Source of the DNA: Hoyosella subflava DQS3-9A1
Lineage (GTDB): Bacteria > Actinomycetota > Actinomycetes > Mycobacteriales > Mycobacteriaceae
Length of the DNA: 64,000 nt
Direction: 5' to 3'
Assembly (NCBI RefSeq): GCF_000214175.1
Contig: NC_015564.1
Location: 310,001-374,000 of the forward strand
In this document: piece after piece, positions 55,765 to 64,000 of the stretch
How the letters are laid out: each line of letters begins with the position of its first letter
How positions within the stretch are numbered: position 1 is the stretch's first letter
Notes under the pieces: generated by a model
Databases searched by the model: none
Told to the model about the DNA's origin: nothing
The model's input: only the letters and a program-made list of their open reading frames with translations
Translations under genes and position numbers: made by a program

Positions 55765-57693
55765 CTATTCGCGTTCGTACACGCTCGCGTCATTCAGCAT
55801 TTCGGCACGCAGCATAGCGTCGGGGATGCCAAACGCATCGACGAGTGTTCGTGCATGAGGCCGAAGCTTTTCGACGAGTTCATTGACTCCGCGACGGACC
55901 GCTTTGGCACGCTCCACAGACAGGAACCGGTGCATGATGAACCAGTCGCGATGCTGTTCGAGGGTTGTGAAGACGAACAGGTCGCATAAAAGTTCTGCAA
56001 TAGCGCGCGCCTCGTCGTCGTGGACGAGGTCGAGGCCTTCGATAAACGACTCAAGTACGAGGCGATCGATGTGCGCGGAACCGGCTGACAGGATGTGCTC
56101 CTGTGCATTGTTGAAGGCCTTGAACGGTGTTCCGAGTTCTTTGGTCCCGTTTCGCAGGCGCTGCGCTGCCGTTCGGACGAGGTAGTCTTCCCGGTCCGCG
56201 AGAAGCTGGAGCTGCACAGCACGTTTGGAGAGGTCTCCCTCCTCGACCGTCTCGTTGCTGCTGTCGAACAGGGTCTGGATCAACTGTCGCACACCAGACC
56301 TCTCGCGGACGACATCGCGTGCCATCGTTGCCGCGAACTTGACCCAGTCGAGCGCGTCGTAGTCGCGTACCTCGTCGGAGTACGCGGTGAGCAGTTCCTT
56401 GGCGACGAGCTGCGTGAGGACGACGTTGTCACCCTCGAAGGTGGTGAAAACATCGGTATCAGCCTTGAGTGTTGTGAGTCGATTCTCGGCGAGGTAGCCC
56501 GCCCCGCCGCATGCCTCGCGGCACTCCTGGATAGCGCGGGTCGCGTGCCAGGTTTGTGCGGCTTTGAGGCCCGCGGCGCGCTTCTCCAGTGCTCGCTGAC
56601 CCTGCGGGTCCTTGTTCTGGCCGGTCTGGATGAGATGCATCTTGCGCACAAGATCGTTTTGTGCGAATGCGTATGCGTACGACTTGGCGATCAGCGGCAG
56701 GAGCCGCCGCTGGTGCATCCGGTAGTCGAGCAGAACAGTTTCCGGCTCGCCCTGTGCGGGCCGGAACTGGCGCCTCTTGAGCGCGTACCGGGTCGCGATG
56801 GTCAGCGCGAGACGAGCGGCTGACGCAGCGCCGCCTCCGACGCTGACGCGGCCGCGAACGAGTGTGCCCAGAGTCGTGAAGAAGCGTCGGCTGTCGTTTT
56901 CGATCTCCGATCTGTAGGTCCCGTCAGGTGCCACGTCCGCGTAGCGGTTCAGAAGATTTTCCCTTGGGATACGAACATTGTCGAAGACGATTCGACCGTT
57001 GTCGACGCCGGGCAGTCCGCCCTTGATGCCGCAATCCGATGTGGTCACGCCGGGCAGGTCACCGCCGTTTTCGTCGCGGATCGGAACAACGAAGCAGTGC
57101 ACTCCGTGCGATTCACCCTCCGTGATCAGCTGCGCGAACACGGCAGCAACCGTTGCGTCTTGCGCAGCCCCACCGATGTAGTCCTTTCGTGATGACGGTG
57201 TTGGGGAGTTGATGATGAATTCTTGGGTGTCCACGTCGTAGGTGGCGGTGGTCTCAAGGTGCTGTACGTCGCTGCCATGGCCTGACTCCGTCATCGCATA
57301 ACACCCGAGCAGGTCGAGTTTCATCAGGGGACGAATGTATTTCTCATGGTGGTGTTCAGTACCGAGATTCTCGATGGCGCCACCAAAGAGACCCCACTGG
57401 ACTCCAGCTTTGACGGTCAGTGAGAGGTCGGCCTGCGCGAGCATCTCGAATCCGGCCACAGCGGCCCCGGCGTCACCGGTTCCGCCGTTCTCCCGCCGGA
57501 ACCCGTGGTCAGGGTAGCCAGTGTCGACGAGTGCCTGCATTTGTTCCAGAGCGCGCGCTCTCGCAGCCTTTATGTCCAGCGCCGGATCAGTCGTGAACGT
57601 GTCTGAAGCCAGGTATTCACGGCACTGATTGCGCATGTCCTTCCATGGCCCGTCGAGTGCGTCGCGCAGATATTCCCCGGTCGTCTTCGTCAT
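55765..57693 (-). CDS. Acyl-CoA dehydrogenase/oxidase family protein
   Basis: 642 residues, the length of acyl-CoA oxidase-like enzymes rather than the 380 of simple dehydrogenases. FAD/acyl-CoA fold motifs: GCYAMTESGHGSDVQ (about 130-144), YALKRRQF (about 300) and ACGGAGYLAENRL (about 398). The C-terminal helical ACOX-like extension is present. Likely a fatty-acid beta-oxidation step. ATG 57693 preferred over GTG 57714. Confidence 0.85.
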   Translation of the reverse strand: MTKTTGEYLRDALDGPWKDMRNQCREYLASDTFTTDPALDIKAARARALEQMQALVDTGYPDHGFRRENGGTGDAGAAVAGFEMLAQADLSLTVKAGVQWGLFGGAIENLGTEHHHEKYIRPLMKLDLLGCYAMTESGHGSDVQHLETTATYDVDTQEFIINSPTPSSRKDYIGGAAQDATVAAVFAQLITEGESHGVHCFVVPIRDENGGDLPGVTTSDCGIKGGLPGVDNGRIVFDNVRIPRENLLNRYADVAPDGTYRSEIENDSRRFFTTLGTLVRGRVSVGGGAASAARLALTIATRYALKRRQFRPAQGEPETVLLDYRMHQRRLLPLIAKSYAYAFAQNDLVRKMHLIQTGQNKDPQGQRALEKRAAGLKAAQTWHATRAIQECREACGGAGYLAENRLTTLKADTDVFTTFEGDNVVLTQLVAKELLTAYSDEVRDYDALDWVKFAATMARDVVRERSGVRQLIQTLFDSSNETVEEGDLSKRAVQLQLLADREDYLVRTAAQRLRNGTKELGTPFKAFNNAQEHILSAGSAHIDRLVLESFIEGLDLVHDDEARAIAELLCDLFVFTTLEQHRDWFIMHRFLSVERAKAVRRGVNELVEKLRPHARTLVDAFGIPDAMLRAEMLNDASVYERE

Positions 57694-57757
57694 GAGTCCG
57701 ACGATAGCTGTCACAGATGATGTTGGCAGGTCGTTCGCTGGGGGCCATCATGGAGGC

Positions 57758-58000
57758 ATGTTGACGTTGCTGCTGGGCATCGTGGCTGTGGCCGCCCTCG
57801 TGATGATTCTCGTGATCATCGCGCGAGTGCTGGAGGCCGCACCGCCCCGTCAGGAGCTGCCCCCGGCGCCGCCACAGCTCAAGCAGCGCAGCCCAGCCGA
57901 GGAGGAATTACGTCGCCGCTTCGCCGCGGGGGAAATCGATGAAATCGAGTTCATCGAGAAACAGGCGATCCTGCGGATGGATGAGGAAGACGAACGTTAG
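57758..58000 (+). CDS. SHOCT-domain membrane protein
   Basis: 80 residues: one TM helix (about 2-22), a Pro-rich linker and a C-terminal SHOCT motif (SPAEEELRRRFAAGEIDEIEFIEKQAIL). SHOCT domains may aid oligomerisation; function unknown. ATG 57758 at the TM start; the upstream open frame overlaps the divergent acyl-CoA gene. hemL follows 57 bases later. Confidence 0.75.
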   Translation: MLTLLLGIVAVAALVMILVIIARVLEAAPPRQELPPAPPQLKQRSPAEEELRRRFAAGEIDEIEFIEKQAILRMDEEDER

Positions 58001-58057
58001 AACGCTTACTACACCCCGTCGTCGACGGATTCGCGGCGGGCTGGAACACTGGAAGCC

Positions 58058-59392
58058 GTGAAATCTCCCGACGAGCATTCAGGTATGCAGCAGTCGGCCC
58101 GGCTGTTCGAAAGGGCATCGGCAGTAATTCCCGGCGGCGTCAACTCGCCAGTTCGCGCGTTCGGCGCTGTGGGAGGGGTGCCGCGCTTCATTCGTGAGGC
58201 CCGGGGGTGCTGGCTCTTCGACGCGGACGGCAACCGTTACGTCGACTTGGTGTGTTCGTGGGGCCCGATGATTCTGGGGCACGCACATCCCGCTGTTGTT
58301 GAAGCCGTGCGGGAAGCCGCGGTCAAGGGTCTGTCGTTCGGTGCGCCCACTGAGGCTGAGGTCGAACTCGCCGAAGAGATCGTCCAGCGTGTCGCTCCCG
58401 TCGATCGCGTCCGTCTCGTCAACTCTGGGACCGAAGCGACAATGAGTGCCGTCCGGCTGGCTCGCGGCTACACCGGCAGGGCGAAAATCATAAAGTTCGC
58501 CGGTTGTTACCACGGTCATGTCGATTCGCTTCTCGCTCACGCCGGTTCGGGTGTTGCCACATTCGCGCTGCCGACCTCTCCAGGAGTCACAGGCGCCCAG
58601 GCGGGCGACACGATCGTGCTGCCTTACAACGACCTGGAGGCCGTGCATCAGGCGTTCGCCGCGCACCCGGGCGAAATTGCAGCGGTGATCACTGAAGCCG
58701 CTGTCGGAAACATGGGCGCCGTCGCCCCACTCCCTGGCTTCAACGACGGACTGCAACGTGCGTGCAGCGAAAATGGTGCGCTGCTCATCATGGATGAGGT
58801 GATGACGGGTTTCCGGGTGAGCGAGGCAGGCTGGTACGGCCTAGAAGGCGTTGCAGGAGATCTGTACACGTTTGGGAAGGTCATGAGCGGCGGCCTTCCG
58901 GCTGCGGCGTTCGGCGGGCGCGCCGACGTGATGGAGCATCTGGCGCCGTCGGGTTCTGTGTATCAGGCCGGCACGCTGTCAGGTAACCCCGTCGCCGTTG
59001 CCGCCGGGCTGGCTACTCTGCGGCACGCGACACCAGAGGTGTACGCCGCGCTGCGGAAGAATCACGCCGCGTTGCGGGATCTCCTTGCTGAGGCGCTGCG
59101 AACGATCGGGATTTCCCATCGCGTGCAATCAGCGGGCACCATGGTGAGCGTGTTCTTCACTGGCGAGCCCGTGCAAAACTATGCACAGGTCAAGACCAGC
59201 GAGACATGGCGGTACCCGGCGTTCTTCCACGCACTGCTTGAGCGCGGGGTGTATGCGCCACCGAGTGCTTTCGAGGCGTGGTTCGTCTCGGCAGCCCTCG
59301 ACGACGAGGCGTTCGCGGTGATCGCGGATGCGATGCCAGCGGCTGCGCGTGCGGCGGCAGACGCATCACCACCCGAGCCAGTCAGAGCGTGA
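58058..59392 (+). CDS. hemL: Glutamate-1-semialdehyde 2,1-aminomutase
   Basis: 444 residues, PLP enzyme making 5-aminolevulinate for haem. N-terminal [32 protein letters not shown], and PLP Lys in [19 protein letters not shown] (about 272). GTG 58058. It leads a run like Rv0524-Rv0529 that ends in cytochrome c assembly, so haem supply and haem attachment are adjacent. Confidence 0.95.
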   Translation: MKSPDEHSGMQQSARLFERASAVIPGGVNSPVRAFGAVGGVPRFIREARGCWLFDADGNRYVDLVCSWGPMILGHAHPAVVEAVREAAVKGLSFGAPTEAEVELAEEIVQRVAPVDRVRLVNSGTEATMSAVRLARGYTGRAKIIKFAGCYHGHVDSLLAHAGSGVATFALPTSPGVTGAQAGDTIVLPYNDLEAVHQAFAAHPGEIAAVITEAAVGNMGAVAPLPGFNDGLQRACSENGALLIMDEVMTGFRVSEAGWYGLEGVAGDLYTFGKVMSGGLPAAAFGGRADVMEHLAPSGSVYQAGTLSGNPVAVAAGLATLRHATPEVYAALRKNHAALRDLLAEALRTIGISHRVQSAGTMVSVFFTGEPVQNYAQVKTSETWRYPAFFHALLERGVYAPPSAFEAWFVSAALDDEAFAVIADAMPAAARAAADASPPEPVRA

Positions 59393-59435
59393 ACCCGCCT
59401 GACCGAAGTAAAGATCCTTACCAGGAGCGTGAGAC

Positions 59436-60107
59436 GTGACGGACCTCAATGAGCAGCCAGGCCCGCAGCGGGCGGAGTCCACCCGCACGATCGTGCATTT
59501 GCTGCGCCATGGTGAGGTGCATAACCCGACCGGGATCTTGTACGGGCGGCTGCCTGGATTTCGTCTCTCCGAGACGGGGCAGGCGCAAGCAAGAACTGTC
59601 GCGAAGTCGCTCGCTGAGCATGACATCACTCACGTCGTGGCATCGCCACTGCTGCGGGCACAGCAAACAGCCACACCAATCGCGGACATCCACGGCCTGA
59701 ACATCCACACCGACGAAGACCTACTCGAGGCTGAGAACGAGTTCGAGGGTCTTCGCGTCTCCGTGGGTGATGGGGCGCTACGGCGGCCACGTCACTGGTG
59801 GAAGCTGCGGGATCCCTTCACCCCGTCCTGGGGCGAGCCCTACCTGCAAATCGCGCATCGTATGCTCGCTGCGGTCAACAACGCCCGTGCCGCGGCAGCA
59901 GGGCACGAAGCGGTGTGCGTGAGCCACCAGTTGCCGGTGTGGTCGCTGCGCAGATTCCTGCATGGCCAGCGGTTGTGGCACGACCCGCGCAAACGGCAGT
60001 GCTCGCTCGCGTCCCTGACGTCCCTCGTCTATGAAGGCGACGAACTGATAGACATCGTGTACTCGGAACCGGCGGGCAAGTCGGATCCTTCGGTGACTGG
60101 GGCATGA
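59436..60107 (+). CDS. Histidine phosphatase family protein (Rv0525-like)
   Basis: 223 residues. Phosphoglycerate-mutase superfamily fold with catalytic His in LLRHGEVHNPTG (about 24), second His in CVSHQLPVWSLR. Substrate unknown; position between hemL and tlpA is conserved in mycobacteria. GTG 59436. Overlaps the tlpA-like gene by 4 bases. Confidence 0.85.
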   Translation: MTDLNEQPGPQRAESTRTIVHLLRHGEVHNPTGILYGRLPGFRLSETGQAQARTVAKSLAEHDITHVVASPLLRAQQTATPIADIHGLNIHTDEDLLEAENEFEGLRVSVGDGALRRPRHWWKLRDPFTPSWGEPYLQIAHRMLAAVNNARAAAAGHEAVCVSHQLPVWSLRRFLHGQRLWHDPRKRQCSLASLTSLVYEGDELIDIVYSEPAGKSDPSVTGA

Positions 60108-60709
60108 GGTCGCGGCGGCGGATCAGGCTCGCCGCCGTCGCAGTTGCGTCGGCAGCGGCTCTTACCCTCAGTGCCTGCGCGACCGCCGGTACTGACGCCG
60201 TCGTCCAGGGCGGAACGTTCAACTTCGTGTCACCAGGTGGCCAGACGGAGATTCTTTATGATCCTCCCGAGTCACGTGGAACGATTGGGATGCTCATGGG
60301 CCCCTCCCTGGCGGATCCTGACGAAACAATAGAACTTGAAGGCTTCGCGGGCCAGGTCGTCGTACTCAATGTCTGGGGTCAGTGGTGCGCTCCCTGCCGG
60401 ACCGAGATGCCCGAGTTGCAGGAGGTCTACGACGAGACAAAGGAGCTTGGCGTCCAGTTCCTTGGCATCAACGTGCGCGACCCGCAAATTGATAAAGCGC
60501 AGGACTTCGTGACGGACTTCGGTCTAACCTTCCCTTCGATCTATGACCCATCCATGCGGACACTCATCGCGATGCGCGGTATTCCGACGAGTGTTGTGCC
60601 CATGACCTTCGTGCTCGACCGGGAACACCGCGTTGCCGCCGTATTCTTGCGCGATCTCCTCGTTGAAGACCTGCAGCCGGTAGTCGAGCGGGTGGCGCAA
60701 GAAGAATGA
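60104..60709 (+). CDS. TlpA-like thiol-disulfide reductase lipoprotein
   Basis: 201 residues. Signal with lipobox LSAC (Cys at about 25), so attached to the outer face. Thioredoxin fold with WCAPC (WGQWCAPCRTEMP, about 91-95) and a cis-Pro region GIPTSVVPMTF. It should pass reducing power from CcdA to apocytochrome c. 4-base overlaps with both neighbours. Confidence 0.9.
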   Translation: MRSRRRIRLAAVAVASAAALTLSACATAGTDAVVQGGTFNFVSPGGQTEILYDPPESRGTIGMLMGPSLADPDETIELEGFAGQVVVLNVWGQWCAPCRTEMPELQEVYDETKELGVQFLGINVRDPQIDKAQDFVTDFGLTFPSIYDPSMRTLIAMRGIPTSVVPMTFVLDREHRVAAVFLRDLLVEDLQPVVERVAQEE

Positions 60710-61539
60710 ACTCGATGGTGCTTGCCTCCTCACTCGGGGAAACATTTCAGAACACGGCCGTCGATGGCCCACTGCTGCTCGCGCTCGCGGTGTGCATGCT
60801 CGCCGGGCTTGTTTCGTTTGCTTCGCCGTGTGTGGTGCCGCTAGTCCCCGGCTATCTGTCGTACCTGGCGGGCCTCGTCGGGGTTGACGCTCCAGAAGTG
60901 ACTCCGCGCGAGGCATCGCGAACTGCCACGCTCACGAAACTGCGGGACCGAACGCGTTGGCGAGTCGCCGGCGCGGCCGCGTTGTTCGTTAGCGGATTCA
61001 CCGTCGTTTTCGTGCTGGCGACTGCATCGATCTTCGGCATGATCAGTGTGCTGAGCCTCAACCGCGAACTTCTGCAGCGGGTGGGCGGCGTTGTGACAAT
61101 TCTGATGGGTCTCGTATTCATCGGATTCATCCCTCTCCTCCAGCGAGACGCCCGCTTTTCGCCCCGTCACTTCAGCTCTCTGGCCGGCGCTCCGGTGCTG
61201 GGAGGCGTGTTCGGCCTGGGCTGGACGCCGTGCTTGGGACCGACGCTCGCTGGGGTGATCTCCCTCGCCGCGGGGACCGAAGGGTCGACTGCGGCCCGTG
61301 GCATCGTGCTGATCGTCGCCTACTGTCTCGGTCTTGGCCTGCCATTTATCGTGCTCGCGTTCGGCTCGGTGTCTGCGCTGCGAGGCGTGGGCTGGCTGCG
61401 CCGGCATGGGCGCGAAGTGAAAGTCTTCGGCGGGATCATGCTGATCCTCGTCGGTATCGCGCTGGTCACCGGCGCATGGGAAGTTTTTGTGAGCTGGGTG
61501 AGAGAGGCGTTCATCAGCGACGTGGTACTGCCGATATGA
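60706..61539 (+). CDS. ccdA: Cytochrome c biogenesis protein CcdA
   Basis: 277 residues with six TM segments. Conserved Cys in FASPCVVPLVPGY (about 44) and WTPCLGPTLAG (about 178) carry electrons from cytoplasmic thioredoxin across the membrane. ATG 60706. Overlaps resB by 4 bases. Confidence 0.93.
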   Translation: MNSMVLASSLGETFQNTAVDGPLLLALAVCMLAGLVSFASPCVVPLVPGYLSYLAGLVGVDAPEVTPREASRTATLTKLRDRTRWRVAGAAALFVSGFTVVFVLATASIFGMISVLSLNRELLQRVGGVVTILMGLVFIGFIPLLQRDARFSPRHFSSLAGAPVLGGVFGLGWTPCLGPTLAGVISLAAGTEGSTAARGIVLIVAYCLGLGLPFIVLAFGSVSALRGVGWLRRHGREVKVFGGIMLILVGIALVTGAWEVFVSWVREAFISDVVLPI

Positions 61540-63140
61540 CCAAAACGGACGGCACAGTGCAACCAGCTCGTCACCGCGTGATCGCATCGCTGAGAAACGC
61601 GTGGCGAAACCTGACGAGCATGGGTACGGCGCTGGTGCTGCTTTTCCTGCTCGCTCTCGGGGCGATACCCGGGGCCTTGTTGCCGCAAAACAGTCTGAAC
61701 GCTCAGGCTGTCCGTGAGTACATCGCGGAGCGGCCCACTCTCGGGCCGATCCTAGACCGGTTCGGGATGTTCGATGTGTTCAGCAGCTTCTGGTTCACCG
61801 CAATCTACGCCCTGCTGTTTGTCTCGCTCGTCGGCTGCATCATTCCCCGCGCTATCGATCACTGGCATGCGATGCGTGCTTCCGTTGTGCGCGTGCCCCG
61901 CAATCTCGGCCGGTTACCCCACCACTCAACGCTCACCCTGCCCGGAACCGCGGACGAGGCTGAAGCCAAAGTCCTCCCGGTGTTCCGCAGGTGGCGTCGA
62001 ACGGTGCGCAGGGATGGCGACGTCATCGAAGTCTCTGCCGAGAAGGGACACCTCCGTGAGGCGGGCAACCTGGTCTTCCACATTGCGCTGCTGGGTGTGC
62101 TCGCCTCAGTCGCGCTGGGCCGGATCTTCGGGTACGAAGGGTCAGTCATTGTGGTTGCGAACGGTGGGCCTGGAATTTGCACGGGCAGCCCCGCAGTCTA
62201 CGACTCGTTTCGGGCTGGATTGAGCGTAGATGGCACTGATCTGACGCCGTTCTGTGTGCGGGTCAACGATTTCAGGGCTGACTATCTGGCGACAGGACAG
62301 GCCGAGATGTTCACGTCGAACATCGAATACCAGGCGGGCGATGACTTACTGACCAACGAGTGGAATCCGTACACCCTGCGAGTCAACGATCCGTTGCGGG
62401 TTGAAGGCGACCGCTTGTACCTCATTGGGCATGGCTTCGCGCCGAGGTTCACAGTCACGTTCCCGAACGGTGAATCGCGCAGCGAAACACTCCAGTTCGC
62501 GCCGGAGGACGCCACTACCTTCTTAAGTAGCGGGGCGATGCGTTTCGACCCACCGGCTGGTTTGTATCCGGATCAGTCGGAGCGCCGGCAGAATCAAATC
62601 GCTATCGAGGGACTCTTCGCGCCGACCGCCTTCTTTGAGGGAGATCTGCTGACCTCTGTTTTCCCCGCAATGAACGACCCGGCTGTCGCGATCGACATCT
62701 ACAAGGGTGACATTGGGCTCGATGCGGGGCGGCCCCAGAACATCTTCGCTCTCGATCAGTCGATGATCGAGCAGGAACGATTGGTTCGGCAGGCACGAGT
62801 CAATCTCATGGCGGGGGAAAGCACCACCCTCGATGATGGAACCGAAGTTCGCTTCGACGGCGCGGAAGAGTGGGTGTCGCTCCAGGTGTCGCACGACCCT
62901 GCACAGGGCTGGGTCCTGGCTTCCGCAATCGCGATGACGCTGGGACTGGTGGTCTCGCTACTGGTGACGCGGCGACGTGTCTGGGTTCGGATCTCACCCG
63001 ACCTGCATGCCCCAACCGCGGGTGAACGACGTACTGTAGTTGAAATTGGCGGTCTGGCCAGAACGGATCAGGCTGGCTGGGGCAGCGAATTCGAGCGGGT
63101 ATGCACGCGCATCTCGGCCCCTCGCTCCTCGGATACGTAG
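61536..63140 (+). CDS. resB: Cytochrome c biogenesis protein ResB
   Basis: 534 residues. Part of the System II haem lyase with CcsB/CcsA. Three N-terminal TM segments (about 28-48, 84-104, 178-198), a large extracytoplasmic domain (210-455), and a last TM (about 465-485). ATG 61536 overlaps ccdA (ATGA); the frame continues inside ccdA to 61230 but that is not real. Followed by ccsB after 17 bases. Confidence 0.92.
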   Translation: MTKTDGTVQPARHRVIASLRNAWRNLTSMGTALVLLFLLALGAIPGALLPQNSLNAQAVREYIAERPTLGPILDRFGMFDVFSSFWFTAIYALLFVSLVGCIIPRAIDHWHAMRASVVRVPRNLGRLPHHSTLTLPGTADEAEAKVLPVFRRWRRTVRRDGDVIEVSAEKGHLREAGNLVFHIALLGVLASVALGRIFGYEGSVIVVANGGPGICTGSPAVYDSFRAGLSVDGTDLTPFCVRVNDFRADYLATGQAEMFTSNIEYQAGDDLLTNEWNPYTLRVNDPLRVEGDRLYLIGHGFAPRFTVTFPNGESRSETLQFAPEDATTFLSSGAMRFDPPAGLYPDQSERRQNQIAIEGLFAPTAFFEGDLLTSVFPAMNDPAVAIDIYKGDIGLDAGRPQNIFALDQSMIEQERLVRQARVNLMAGESTTLDDGTEVRFDGAEEWVSLQVSHDPAQGWVLASAIAMTLGLVVSLLVTRRRVWVRISPDLHAPTAGERRTVVEIGGLARTDQAGWGSEFERVCTRISAPRSSDT

Positions 63141-63157
63141 GAAAGGCACGAAGATCT

Positions 63158-64000
63158 ATGGACATCGACCCGAACCTCGCGCGGTACAGCGACCTGACAT
63201 TCCAGACCGCGTTCGCTGTGTATGTCCTCGCCATGCTCATGTTCGCGGGTCAATACGGATCGGCGCGAGTGAAGAAGGCGCATGAGCGCGAACTCGTTGG
63301 TGCCCCGGCGGCGCCACACGGTTCGCCAGGCCCGCGCGTCGGTCCCGTAGTGCAGCGTTCGTGGCGCGACAAGTTCGGCGGGATGGGTTACGCCTTGATC
63401 GTTGTGGCCGCGGTCAGTCACTTCGCGTCGCTGGTGCTGCGAGGTCTTGCGACCGACCGGTTCCCGCTGGGCAACATGTACGAGTTCACATCGGCGATGG
63501 TTCTCGTCGCGGTTGTGTCAGGGCTGGTCTTCATTCGCAAACCCGACCAGCGACCGTTGTGGATCTTCGTGCTGGTGCCGGTTGTTCTGCTGGTATTCCT
63601 CTGCGGCACCGTGCTGTACGCGGACGCTGCTCCCGTTGTGCCCGCTCTGCAGTCATTCTGGCTCCCTATTCACGTGTCGCTAGCGGTTATCGGAAGCGGG
63701 CTCTTCCTCGTTGCCGGTGTCGCGAGTTTGATGTTCCTGCTTCGTATCCGGCGGCCTGAAGGTGCAGAGGGCGGCGGCTTTGTCGGCCGGATCGCCGAAC
63801 ATCTGCCGAGCGGGCAGTCACTTGACCGTATCGCGTACCGGACGACTGTCATCGCGTTCCCGATCTTCGGCGTCGGTGTCATCCTGGGCGCTGTCTGGGC
63901 CGAGGCGGCATGGGGACGATTCTGGGGCTGGGATCCGAAGGAAACTATGTCCTTCGTGACCTGGATTGTTTACGCCGCATACTTGCACGCGCGCGCCACA
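63158..64000 (+). CDS. ccsB: Cytochrome c biogenesis protein CcsB/CcsA (3' end beyond window)
   Basis: 281 residues are visible with the frame still open at base 64000. About seven TM segments and the haem-handling motif WGRFWGWDPKETMSFVTW (about 252-269), part of the WWD signature. It exports haem and joins it to apocytochrome c together with ResB. ATG 63158 has GGAAAGG upstream. Confidence 0.93.
   Translation, partial: MDIDPNLARYSDLTFQTAFAVYVLAMLMFAGQYGSARVKKAHERELVGAPAAPHGSPGPRVGPVVQRSWRDKFGGMGYALIVVAAVSHFASLVLRGLATDRFPLGNMYEFTSAMVLVAVVSGLVFIRKPDQRPLWIFVLVPVVLLVFLCGTVLYADAAPVVPALQSFWLPIHVSLAVIGSGLFLVAGVASLMFLLRIRRPEGAEGGGFVGRIAEHLPSGQSLDRIAYRTTVIAFPIFGVGVILGAVWAEAAWGRFWGWDPKETMSFVTWIVYAAYLHARAT

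Overview
The window reads as a high-GC actinobacterial chromosome from the mycolic-acid group (Mycobacteriales). Gene order follows the Mycobacterium tuberculosis Rv3645-Rv3579c neighbourhood closely: cyclase, holB, tRNA-Thr, ppa/dacB, tilS-hpt-ftsH-folE-folP-folB-folK, panC-panD-coaX, lysS-lsr2-clpC1, lpqF, mhuD, mutY, can, disA-radA-lpqE/carD, ispF-cysS-rlmB. After about 55.7 kb it joins a block matching Rv0524-Rv0529 (hemL, phosphatase, tlpA, ccdA, resB, ccsB). Many GTG starts, ATGA/GTGA overlaps and several likely leaderless starts fit this group. There is no mycobacterial PE/PPE content, so Hoyosella, Rhodococcus or a relative is more likely than Mycobacterium; the genus is an inference. 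I see no transposase, prophage, CRISPR array or rRNA.

Layout. 1-5.5 kb: edge-truncated cyclase, holB, tRNA-Thr(CGT), an iron-storage pair (bfd, bfr) behind a candidate iron box, and a GntR regulator with an MFS transporter. 5.4-11.3 kb: a minus-strand accessory unit of a MarR regulator, a 1320-residue membrane NRPS of the poly-lysine-synthetase (Pls) type, and an M1 aminopeptidase. 11.4-23.5 kb: an orphan solute-binding lipoprotein, then the housekeeping ppa/dacB/tilS/hpt/ftsH/folate run. 23.5-26.8 kb: an inserted two-gene unit of unknown function, an ATP-grasp ligase followed by a protein with a papain-like Cys-His-Asn signature. 27.1-30.3 kb: pantothenate and CoA genes.

30.4-35.2 kb: a short ORF ending in Cys codons, whose end can pair with the ribosome binding site of a cupin-rhodanese gene. 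It is followed by a cell-envelope stress island: an ECF sigma factor and an Asp23-like gene on minus, divergent from three Asp23-family genes, DUF2273, DUF6286 and an AmaP-like gene. 35.3-44.5 kb: lysS, lsr2, clpC, a secreted DUF5995 protein, osmC, and cbtBA under a cobalamin riboswitch. 44.6-55.7 kb: mhuD, hydrolase, mutY, can, disA, radA, lpqE, carD, ispF, cysS, rlmB; ispD is missing from its usual place between carD and ispF. 55.8-64 kb: acyl-CoA oxidase-like gene, SHOCT protein, hemL and the System II cytochrome c maturation operon, cut by the window edge.

The parts most worth a closer look are the Pls-like cluster, the ATP-grasp/Cys-peptidase pair, the Cys-codon leader and the ECF/Asp23 island.
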